A stretch of 11,505 nucleotides of DNA, from contig SKXR01000113.1 of NCBI GenBank assembly GCA_007128275.1, forward strand, positions 1 to 11,505, written 5' to 3'. The DNA is from Kiritimatiellia bacterium. Its GTDB lineage: Bacteria > Verrucomicrobiota > Kiritimatiellia > SLAD01. The position numbers were made by a program, and so were the translations under genes. The notes below the pieces were generated by a model. The model saw nothing but the letters and a program-made list of their open reading frames with translations. It was not told the origin of the DNA and searched no databases. Positions 1 through 5,307 of this stretch are shown piece after piece (position 1 is the stretch's first letter; the number at the start of each line of letters is the position of its first letter).

Positions 1-63
1 CCGTCTCCTTTCTTTTGTTAGGTTCGGAGCCAGTATAAACTGATCGTCAAATACCCATAGCAT

Positions 64-259
64 CTACCACTCGAGTCGCAATCTCCAAGGGCAGGTAGGG
101 CGAGGCCTCTGGCCGAGCCGCCGCGCGTGGACAGAGATTGAAAAGACCGTTGTCCTGCGCAATCACAATTCACGCTCTCGGCTCACCGGGACGGTTCGCC
201 CTACCACTCGAGCCGTAATCTCCACGGGCAGGTAGGGCGAGGCCTCCGGCCGAGCCGCC
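64..259. repeat. Dispersed GC-rich intergenic repeat, two direct copies and one inverted partial copy
   Basis: Two 59-bp direct copies lie at 64-122 and 201-259 and differ at only four positions. Between them, 179-205 is a degenerate inverted copy of the 27-bp core (94-120 and 231-257): the outer 6 and 9 bases match exactly while the middle 12 have drifted. The core reads GGTAGGGCGAGGC, then TC.GGCCGAGCCG, so it is itself rich in short complementary arms. A related core occurs again at 9304-9327. This makes it a dispersed family rather than a local duplication. No reading frame is evident in 1-325, and nothing recognisable is seen in 1-63. What moves or maintains these repeats cannot be told from this window. 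Confidence 0.8.
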
Positions 260-289
260 TTTGCCGCGCACTTGTATGGATCGGCGGAA

Positions 290-298
290 TGGTATACG
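290..298 (+). promoter_or_regulatory. Possible extended -10 promoter for the ymdB-xseAB-gph operon
   Basis: TGG followed by TATACG (290-298) looks like an extended -10 element. It lies about 28 nt before the chosen start codon of the first gene, with no convincing -35 at the usual distance. It begins 31 nt after the end of the second repeat copy. The match is only 4 of 6 in the hexamer, so this is a weak call. Confidence 0.3.
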
Positions 299-325
299 GT
301 CGCGCTTTATGATAAAGGATCGAGC

Positions 326-1105
326 ATGAAGTTATTGTTTGTAGGCGACATCGTCGGCAGTCCCGGACGCCAAGCTTTTGCGCGTTTCGCCACGCGTTAC
401 AAAGCGGAGCAGATGGCGGACGTGATTGTGGTGAACGCGGAAAATGCGGCGGCCGGGCGCGGGATCACACCCGCACTGGCGGAAGAACTCTTCGCCGCGG
501 GGGCGGACGCGATGACCTTGGGCGATCATACGTGGGATCAAAAGGAGTTGATCCCCTACCTCGATCGCGAACCGCGCATCGTGCGGCCCGCCAATTTCGC
601 GCCCGGCTGTCCCGGACGCGGTCATACTCTCATCGAAACCCGGCACGGTCCGTTGCTGGTCATCAACCTGATCGGACGCGTGTTCATGCCCGCGCAGGAT
701 TGTCCCCTGCGCACGGCCGACGACCTCCTCAAGCGGGAAGGGCCGCGCGCGAAAATGATCTTTGTCGACATGCACTGCGAAGCCACCTCGGAAAAGATCA
801 TAACCGGACGCTACCTCGACGGACGCGTCAGCGCGGTGGCCGGCACCCATACGCATGTGCAAACGGCCGACGAATGCGTGTTGCCCCGCGGCACGGGCTA
901 CATCACGGACGCCGGCATGACCGGCCCGAAGGATTCCGTGCTCGGCCGCGAAGTGGAACCCGTGCTGCATCGTTTCCTGACGGGCATGCCGACCAAGTTC
1001 GGCATCGCAACTGACGATGTGCGCATGGAAGGCGTGTTGTTTGATATCGACCCGCACACCGGTCGCACACAGAAAATAAAACGCATCAGCGAGCGCATGG
1101 CATGA
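326..1105 (+). CDS. ymdB: YmdB-family metallophosphoesterase (2',3'-cyclic nucleotide phosphodiesterase type)
   Basis: This 259-aa protein matches the TIGR00282/YmdB family along its whole length. It is cytosolic, and in Bacillus the homologue hydrolyses 2',3'-cAMP-type substrates and affects RNA turnover and sporulation/biofilm choice. Metal ligands align residue for residue with B. subtilis YmdB: D8 (FVGDIVGSPGR), E39 and N40 (NAENAAAGRG), H150 (VDMH), H175 and H177 (GTHTHVQTADE). The exception is position 67, where the usual Asn of the GNH motif is Asp (LGDHTWDQ, 65-72). The start at ATG 326 is chosen because the protein then begins at the family's usual MKLLFVGD and an AAGGA ribosome site sits at 315-319; an in-frame start at 272 would add residues foreign to the family. 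Its stop overlaps xseA by 4 nt (ATGA), which suggests translational coupling. Confidence 0.9.
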   Translation: MKLLFVGDIVGSPGRQAFARFATRYKAEQMADVIVVNAENAAAGRGITPALAEELFAAGADAMTLGDHTWDQKELIPYLDREPRIVRPANFAPGCPGRGHTLIETRHGPLLVINLIGRVFMPAQDCPLRTADDLLKREGPRAKMIFVDMHCEATSEKIITGRYLDGRVSAVAGTHTHVQTADECVLPRGTGYITDAGMTGPKDSVLGREVEPVLHRFLTGMPTKFGIATDDVRMEGVLFDIDPHTGRTQKIKRISERMA

Positions 1106-2400
1106 GCACCTCCCCCGCCCCCACCCGCAAAGTCTACGGCGTCGGGGAACTGACGCGAAAGATCAAGCTGATCATCGAAGGCGAGATCGGCTGGGTGTGG
1201 CTGGAGGGCGAAGTCTCCAACCTCAGCCGCCCCTCCTCCGGACACCTTTATTTCACACTCAAAGATGACCAAGCTCAAATCCGCGCCGCGTTCTTTCGCG
1301 GGAAACAGCGCGGGCTCTCGTTCGACATGAAGGACGGGCACAAAGTGCGCGTGCACGGCCAGATCACCGTGTACGAACGAAGCGGGCAATATCAGATCAT
1401 CGTCCAAGACATCGAAGAAGCGGGTGCCGGTTCGCTACAAGCCGCCTTCGAGGCCTTGAAGAAGAAGCTCGAAGACGAGGGATTGTTCGACGCCTCCCGC
1501 AAGAAACCGTTGCCGATGTTGCCGCAACGGATCGGCATCGTCACCTCCCCCACCGGAGCGGTCATCCGCGACATGCTGCACGTGCTCGCGCGCCGGTTTC
1601 CGAACCTGCATATCATACTCGCGCCGGTCAAGGTACAGGGCGACGGCGCAGCGGAACAAATTGCGGCGGCGATCGATCACTTTAATACGCGAGGAGATAT
1701 GGACGTATTGATTGTGGGTCGTGGCGGCGGGAGCCTTGAGGACTTATGGGCGTTCAATGAGGAGGTGGTCGCGCGCGCGATTGCGCGGTCATCGTTGCCG
1801 ATCATTTCGGCGGTGGGTCATGAGACGGATTTCTCCATCAGCGATTTCGCGGCCGATCTGCGCGCGCCGACTCCGTCGGCGGCGGCGGAACTGGTCATCG
1901 GGCGCAAGGAAGATTTTGAAGAGGCGCTCACCCACACCTCGCGAAGATTGGCGCGCTCGCTGAATACGTTCCGCCTCGAATTAAAAAACCGGTTCCTGTC
2001 GTGCAGTCGTAGCTGGGTGTTTCGGGAACCGGACCATCTCGTGCGGCAATACCGTCAACGCATCGAGGGACTCAAACGGGACATGGCCACTACATTGCGG
2101 GGCGCGGTCCGTGAACGTCAACAACGCATCGACGAATCGGGCATGCGCGCGAAGCACCTGATCCAGGTGCGACGACAGGAGACCCGCAGTCGGCTGGAAC
2201 ATCTGAAGGGTCAACTTCGTCTGTTGGGACCGCGCGCCGTATTGGAACGCGGTTACAGCATTACGCGAACGGCGGACGGAAAGATCCTGCGGGATGCGGG
2301 ACAGATACAAAAAGGGAAACAGCTCACCACGATACTGGCCAAAGGGGTCATTGAATCAACCGTCAACCGGATTGAAACGGAGGATCGTCATGGCGAATAA
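1102..2400 (+). CDS. xseA: Exodeoxyribonuclease VII large subunit
   Basis: XseA is the catalytic subunit of exonuclease VII, which degrades single-stranded DNA from both ends to short oligonucleotides and takes part in mismatch repair and DNA damage processing in the cytoplasm. The 432-aa length is close to the family's (E. coli about 456). Residues 11-105 form the N-terminal OB-fold (YGVGELTRKIK, LEGEVSN, SSGHLYFTLKD). The catalytic domain follows from about residue 135 with PQRIGIVTSPTGAVIRD (141-157), GRGGGSLEDLWAFNEE (206-221) and SAVGHETDFSISDFAADLRAPTPSAAAE (from 236). A basic, helix-rich section (about 270-375) corresponds to the coiled-coil arm that docks the small subunit, followed by the ERGYSI segment at the C terminus. 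It overlaps ymdB by 4 nt and xseB by 11 nt, in keeping with the fixed stoichiometry of the complex. Confidence 0.96.
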   Translation: MSTSPAPTRKVYGVGELTRKIKLIIEGEIGWVWLEGEVSNLSRPSSGHLYFTLKDDQAQIRAAFFRGKQRGLSFDMKDGHKVRVHGQITVYERSGQYQIIVQDIEEAGAGSLQAAFEALKKKLEDEGLFDASRKKPLPMLPQRIGIVTSPTGAVIRDMLHVLARRFPNLHIILAPVKVQGDGAAEQIAAAIDHFNTRGDMDVLIVGRGGGSLEDLWAFNEEVVARAIARSSLPIISAVGHETDFSISDFAADLRAPTPSAAAELVIGRKEDFEEALTHTSRRLARSLNTFRLELKNRFLSCSRSWVFREPDHLVRQYRQRIEGLKRDMATTLRGAVRERQQRIDESGMRAKHLIQVRRQETRSRLEHLKGQLRLLGPRAVLERGYSITRTADGKILRDAGQIQKGKQLTTILAKGVIESTVNRIETEDRHGE

Positions 2401-2638
2401 GGAAACAGCAAACAAAGAGATTCCGTTCGAGGACTCGCTCGCGCGGCTGGAAGCGATTGTCAAAGAAATGGAATCGGGCACGCTCAGTCTGGATCAGATG
2501 ATAGCGCACTTCGAGGAAGGTTCCGCCCTGGTCAAACGATGCGGCGACAAACTCAACGACGTGGAAAAGAAGATTGAGGTATTGATCAAAAAGGGCGACG
2601 GGATTCAGACGGCGCCTTTTGAATCGGAGCCGAGCTGA
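2390..2638 (+). CDS. xseB: Exodeoxyribonuclease VII small subunit
   Basis: XseB is the 82-aa accessory subunit; several copies wrap around the XseA helical arm to give the active exonuclease VII. The family signature is clear: IPFEDSLARLEAIVKEMESG (12-31), then TLSLDQMIAHFEEGSALVKRC, a two-helix hairpin, followed by KLNDVEKKIEVLIKKGDG. The start at ATG 2390 is supported by a strong GGAGG ribosome site (2379-2383) inside the end of xseA, with an 11-nt overlap of the two genes. A longer in-frame start at 2294 would add residues encoded by xseA's own sequence and is rejected. The lysine- and asparagine-rich first ten residues (MANKETANKE) precede the conserved part and look like a flexible extension. 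Confidence 0.94.
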   Translation: MANKETANKEIPFEDSLARLEAIVKEMESGTLSLDQMIAHFEEGSALVKRCGDKLNDVEKKIEVLIKKGDGIQTAPFESEPS

Positions 2639-2640
2639 CG

Positions 2641-3309
2641 ATGGCTCAGCCCGCATGCCGCGCGGTGTGCTTCGATCTCGACGGCACCTTGCTGGATACC
2701 GTGGAGGATTTGGCCGCGGCCTTGAATGCCGTACTCGCACATAGAGGGTTCCCCCCCCATTCGCTGGATGATTACAAGAGTTTCGTGGGGGAAGGCGCGG
2801 CCGTGCTCGTGGAGCGCGCCTTGCCGGAGCGCGTTCGCCACCGGGACATGGTGACGGCGTGTTTGACGGAGTTTCGCGACGCGTACGGTCGCGCCTGGAA
2901 CGTACAGAGCCGACTCTACGAGGGCATCGCCGTGTTGCTGGACGGGCTTGTGGATCGAGGGATCAGGCTCGCCATGCTTTCCAACAAACCGCACCGGTAC
3001 ACGGTCCAATGCGCGGAACACTACTTTTCCCAATGGCCTTTCGAAGCGGTCTACGGGCAACTGGAGGATATTCCCAAGAAACCCGATCCGGCCGGTGCGT
3101 TCCGTATCGCGGGCGATCTCGGCATCGCTCCGGAACATTTCCTGTTCGTCGGCGACAGCGGCGTGGACATGCAAACGGCGCTGTCCGCGGGCATGACCCC
3201 CATTGGCGTTTCCTGGGGCTACCGGCCGGTGGAAGAACTCCAAAGCGCAGGCGCCCAATTCCGGATCGACACCCCGACCGCCTTGCTCGAGATCGTCGAC
3301 CGGGCATAA
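2641..3309 (+). CDS. gph: HAD-superfamily hydrolase, probable phosphoglycolate phosphatase
   Basis: This 222-aa HAD subfamily IA phosphatase most resembles phosphoglycolate phosphatase, which clears 2-phosphoglycolate made during repair of 3'-phosphoglycolate DNA ends or by Rubisco oxygenation. All four motifs are present: the nucleophile and acid/base D12 and D14 in FDLDGTLLDT, S114 in MLSNKPH, K147 in KKPDP, and D172/D176 in FVGDSGVDMQTA. The cap domain (about 20-90) has the alpha-helical C1 layout with VGEGAAVLVERAL, as in Gph. It begins 2 nt after the xseB stop, so it belongs to the same operon; a role in DNA end repair would fit the exonuclease neighbours, but substrate choice in this family cannot be read from sequence. 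The Pro-Pro at residues 38-39 is encoded within a run of eight C (2751-2758). Confidence 0.8.
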   Translation: MAQPACRAVCFDLDGTLLDTVEDLAAALNAVLAHRGFPPHSLDDYKSFVGEGAAVLVERALPERVRHRDMVTACLTEFRDAYGRAWNVQSRLYEGIAVLLDGLVDRGIRLAMLSNKPHRYTVQCAEHYFSQWPFEAVYGQLEDIPKKPDPAGAFRIAGDLGIAPEHFLFVGDSGVDMQTALSAGMTPIGVSWGYRPVEELQSAGAQFRIDTPTALLEIVDRA

Positions 3310-3340
3310 CACCCGTTTCCAATTCTTATCGGTACAGAAT

Positions 3341-3430
3341 CAACCCACCCCCTTCGGAGGAGGGGATATTTCCCCTTTTCCCCTCCTGGGAGGGGTGGCC
3401 CCGCGCCTTGAGGGGGTCGGGGTGGGTAGG
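3341..3430. repeat. GC-rich palindromic intergenic repeat after gph
   Basis: The outer arms ACCCACCCC (3343-3351) and GGGGTGGGT (3419-3427) are perfect inverted repeats. Within them lie AGGGGA/TCCCCT (3361-3366/3371-3376) and CCCCTCC/GGAGGGG (3380-3386/3389-3395). The composition, C-only and G-only tracts, differs from the flanking coding sequence. It looks like the class of 'CCCCTCC..GGAGGGG' repeat elements that are common between genes in many environmental bacterial genomes (from memory, not checked). It separates the first operon from the next promoter. Confidence 0.65.
3361..3379 (+). terminator. Weak intrinsic terminator-like hairpin ending the ymdB-xseAB-gph operon
   Basis: A 6-bp stem AGGGGA/TCCCCT with a TATT loop is followed directly by three more T. 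It lies 52 nt after the gph stop. The stem is short and alternative pairings exist inside the surrounding repeat, so termination could equally depend on the larger fold or on Rho. Confidence 0.35.
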
Positions 3431-3456
3431 ACAATACACCGAGAAGAATTAGGCTA

Positions 3457-3465
3457 TGGTATAAT
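3457..3465 (+). promoter_or_regulatory. Extended -10 promoter upstream of the secreted protein gene
   Basis: TGG followed by a perfect TATAAT (3460-3465) forms an extended -10 element. The hexamer 17 nt upstream (3437-3442, CACCGA) is a poor -35, as is usual for extended -10 promoters. Transcription would start near 3472, leaving a leader of about 205 nt that contains the two palindromes at 3485-3531 and a hairpin at 3570-3586. Confidence 0.55.
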
Positions 3466-3484
3466 GCGCGCAACACTACGGATT

Positions 3485-3531
3485 TTCCAATCGTTGGAAC
3501 GCGCAAAGACCTCTCTTTCCAATCGTTGGAA
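3485..3531. promoter_or_regulatory. Two identical 15-bp palindromes, possible operator pair
   Basis: TTCCAATCGTTGGAA occurs exactly at 3485-3499 and again at 3517-3531. Each copy is a perfect TTCCAA/TTGGAA inverted repeat around a TCG centre. The centres are 32 bp apart, about three helical turns, so two bound dimers would face the same side of DNA. The pair begins about 13 bp after the predicted transcription start, a position where a repressor could act as a roadblock. The binding protein is unknown. RNA hairpins from these sites would be weak (6 bp, mostly A-U), so a DNA-level role is more likely. Confidence 0.5.
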
Positions 3532-3569
3532 GTGCGTGTTCGATCTTGTTCATCCCAGGAACGGCCCAC

Positions 3570-3586
3570 ATCCCCGCATCGGGGAT
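3570..3586 (+). other. Perfect 7-bp hairpin in the leader of the secreted protein gene
   Basis: ATCCCCG (3570-3576) and CGGGGAT (3580-3586) pair perfectly across a CAT loop. The hairpin sits in the predicted 5' leader about 93 nt before the start codon and has no T-run after it, so it is not an obvious terminator. It may stabilise the mRNA or be a remnant of a GC-rich repeat. Confidence 0.4.
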
Positions 3587-3678
3587 ACCACGATTTCCCC
3601 AACGCTTACACTATGTGCGTGGCGAGTTCGTTATATGTAGCGAGAGGCAAAAAAGAGGAGAAAGGTTGGAGGAACACA

Positions 3679-4212
3679 ATGAACACACTGTTCAAAAGCA
3701 TGATGATAGGAACCATGACCCTGCTGGTGATCGGCACGGCCTACGGACAACGCGGTCGAGGCGAGACGGAAGGGCTGGCACGGCAAGGCGCTCAACCGGA
3801 AATCGTGGAGCTGAAAGGGACGTTGAGCAAGATTGAAACCGGCCCTTGCGGTCGAACGACCGGGCGGGCCTATATCGGCACCCACCTGTTCATCGAACAG
3901 GAGGACGGCACACTGATCAACCTGCATGTCGGTTCCGCCGAAGCGGTGAAGCCGTTTGTCGATACGCTCGAAATCGGTCAGCCGATCGAGGCCGCCGCGT
4001 TTCGTACGGAGTTGTTGGAGGAGAATCATTACGTGGCCCAAACGATTCACTTCGGGGACGAAACCCTAAACGTGCGCCGCGAGGATCTGAGCCCCTTCTG
4101 GGCGCAGCAACGCCGTGATCGGCGGAGCGATCGCGGCGATGGGCGCGGGGACCGAGACCGGCGACAGGACCGGATGGAGCGCCAGGAGCAGCGCCGGTCT
4201 TCGGAACGTTGA
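3679..4212 (+). CDS. Secreted protein with a small OB-like domain and an Arg/Asp-rich tail, function unknown
   Basis: This 177-aa protein has a plausible signal peptide: MNTLFKSMM, a hydrophobic stretch at about 9-20, and probable cleavage after AYG at 23. Residues 42-140 (from VELKGTLSKIE to NVRREDLSPFW) have the run of alternating beta-like segments, THLFIEQEDGTLINLHVG and ETLNVRREDLSPFW, that I associate with a small periplasmic family ending in 'L..R...G.P.W', probably OB-fold; this is a tentative resemblance. Residues 144-177 are almost only Arg, Asp, Gly, Gln, Glu and Ser (RRDRRSDRGDGRGDRDRR), a highly charged, probably disordered tail. The start at ATG 3679 is fixed by GGAGG at 3668-3672 and by the signal peptide. 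The gene has its own extended -10 promoter and ends in front of a strong hairpin, so it may be monocistronic. Confidence 0.8.
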   Translation: MNTLFKSMMIGTMTLLVIGTAYGQRGRGETEGLARQGAQPEIVELKGTLSKIETGPCGRTTGRAYIGTHLFIEQEDGTLINLHVGSAEAVKPFVDTLEIGQPIEAAAFRTELLEENHYVAQTIHFGDETLNVRREDLSPFWAQQRRDRRSDRGDGRGDRDRRQDRMERQEQRRSSER

Positions 4213-4234
4213 TTCGACCCGACACAACGCACAG

Positions 4235-4264
4235 GGCCGACCGGTCCTTCGGGACCGGCCGGCC
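4235..4264 (+). terminator. Very stable UUCG-loop hairpin between two unknown genes
   Basis: GGCCGACCGGTCC (4235-4247) and GGACCGGCCGGCC (4252-4264) form a 13-bp stem with a single A-C mismatch, closed by C(UUCG)G, the most stable natural tetraloop. It begins 23 nt after the stop of the secreted protein gene. There is no T-run after it (ATCCTCGATT follows), so it may act as a 3'-end stabiliser or a partial terminator rather than a canonical intrinsic terminator. Confidence 0.55.
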
Positions 4265-4294
4265 ATCCTCGATTCCGCTTGTGGCGCGCGGTTC

Positions 4295-4309
4295 GAACCG
4301 ATACGGTTC
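4295..4309. promoter_or_regulatory. Perfect 15-bp palindrome just upstream of a start codon
   Basis: GAACCG/CGGTTC around an ATA centre ends 4 bp before the proposed ATG at 4314, where a ribosome site would normally lie. No Shine-Dalgarno sequence is visible there. It could be an operator or an RNA hairpin that hides the start; it could also be chance in GC-rich DNA. Confidence 0.3.
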
Positions 4310-4313
4310 ATCG

Positions 4314-5030
4314 ATGGTTCAAGGTGAACATGCGCTTCCCAACGATCCGGGTCACATCACGTTTCCTCCGGGTATGGGCGGCTTGCAGGCGCCCGGCTTG
4401 TACCTCCTCTTTCCCAACGGTCATCGGATCGATCTGACCCGTGAACGGATCGAATCCAAAACGGAACAGTTTCTGAACGATCCGGCGCTGATCCCGGACT
4501 CGGTGAAAGCGGCGGCGACGTATGCCCCTTGCGCCATTTGTCCGGAGAAGTACACGGCGCGGATCTGTCACGCCATCATGCCGGTCCTCCCTTTCATCGA
4601 ACAGGTGGCGGATTATATGTCTTACGACGAGGTAACGGCCATATACCGTGAGCGGGATCAACCCGCCTGGCATGGGAGGCAAACCACCATGCAACAAGCG
4701 CTCCAATGTATAGCCATCCTAAGCTTGACGGAGTATTGCGAAGTCGGTCGCACGTATCATGTGTATTTCCGCGGCATCAACCCGTTGATGCCTCCCGACG
4801 AGATCGCGGCGCGGGTGTATCGAAATATTTTCTGGGAGCATCGCGGCCACATGGACGCCATCCGGGACGTGATCACCCGGATGCGGCACGAGATCACCAT
4901 CACGGCCACCTGCCAGATCGAACGGTTGCGTCTTATCTGTTCCAGCGATGCTTTCATAAACGCCTTCGTGAATACGCAGGTTTCCGTCGAATTCCTGCTG
5001 GTCGAGCTTGCACAGTACGCGTCCGACTGA
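4314..5030 (+). CDS. Uncharacterised Cys-containing protein (possible DUF6901-like)
   Basis: This is a 238-aa soluble protein without signal peptide or membrane helix. Residues 28-42 (GLYLLFPNGHRIDLT) look like a short beta-hairpin. A cluster C73-x2-C76-x8-C85-H86 (CAIC...ICH) could bind a metal. It is followed by VLPFIEQVADYMSYDEVTAIY (91-111) and more cysteines at 132 and 142. The order 'Cys cluster - hydrophobic helix - SYDEV' recalls an uncharacterised family I remember as DUF6901, often near signalling genes; that assignment is tentative. The C-terminal half (160-238) is predicted helical. The start is uncertain: ATG 4314 lies after the UUCG hairpin and is preferred, ATG 4374 is a shorter option, and ATG 4209 would overlap the previous stop and read through the hairpin. 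Codon use is like that of its neighbours, and no function is proposed. Confidence 0.65.
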   Translation: MVQGEHALPNDPGHITFPPGMGGLQAPGLYLLFPNGHRIDLTRERIESKTEQFLNDPALIPDSVKAAATYAPCAICPEKYTARICHAIMPVLPFIEQVADYMSYDEVTAIYRERDQPAWHGRQTTMQQALQCIAILSLTEYCEVGRTYHVYFRGINPLMPPDEIAARVYRNIFWEHRGHMDAIRDVITRMRHEITITATCQIERLRLICSSDAFINAFVNTQVSVEFLLVELAQYASD

Positions 5031-5151
5031 TCGTTTCACCCGCGCATCCGGGGATCTACACCGTAACCATGATCCCCCGCCAAGGTGTGACATCCAATCC
5101 GACGATCGTCGATTTAGATGACACGCCTTCCGCGAGGGGTCCATGCAACAC

Positions 5152-5180
5152 TTGACAAGGAATCGTGTGCGCTCTATGGT
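5152..5180 (+). promoter_or_regulatory. Sigma70-type promoter of the leuA leader
   Basis: A perfect -35 TTGACA (5152-5157) is followed after exactly 17 nt by TATGGT (5175-5180), four of six matches to TATAAT. Transcription would start near 5187-5188, giving a leader of about 175 nt up to the terminator at 5363 and about 233 nt up to the leuA start. The predicted start falls on or next to the ATG of the leader peptide. Confidence 0.6.
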
Positions 5181-5187
5181 GTGCCTC

Positions 5188-5307
5188 ATGAATTATGGAC
5201 CATCCATCGCGACGGGCAACCTGCTCGGCCTTAGCCCGGCCGGGGCGTCAGCGCTCCGGCTTGAAGCCGCTCTGCGTCTCGCGATGGGCGGGAGGCCACT
5301 CATCTAA
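5188..5307 (+). CDS. Candidate leucine-rich leader peptide (39 aa) of the leuA operon
   Basis: ATG 5188 opens a 39-codon frame ending at TAA 5305-5307, between the leuA promoter and terminator. It starts MNYGPSIATGNLLGLSPAGA and ends in LAMGGRPLI. Eight of 39 residues are leucine (positions 12, 13, 15, 23, 25, 29, 31, 38), about twice the usual share. The first cluster (CTG CTC GGC CTT, 5221-5232) begins 9 nt after the first pairing segment of the attenuator. With the promoter at 5152-5180 the mRNA would be leaderless or nearly so. Alternatively, a GTG at 5167 preceded by AAGGA (5157-5161) could start a 46-aa form in the same frame, which would need an upstream promoter. It most likely acts by being translated rather than as a protein. 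It could instead be chance open frame in a structured small RNA. Confidence 0.5.
   Translation: MNYGPSIATGNLLGLSPAGASALRLEAALRLAMGGRPLI

Noticed and set aside
332..1057. Minus-strand open frame of 241 codons opposite ymdB
   Set aside because: It is fully covered by the conserved ymdB reading frame and has a composition rich in His/Arg/Gly typical of antisense frames; no start signal.
3526..3678. Upstream extension of the secreted protein frame
   Set aside because: It would place about 50 residues before a clear signal peptide and run through the palindrome and hairpin region; GGAGG before 3679 settles the start.
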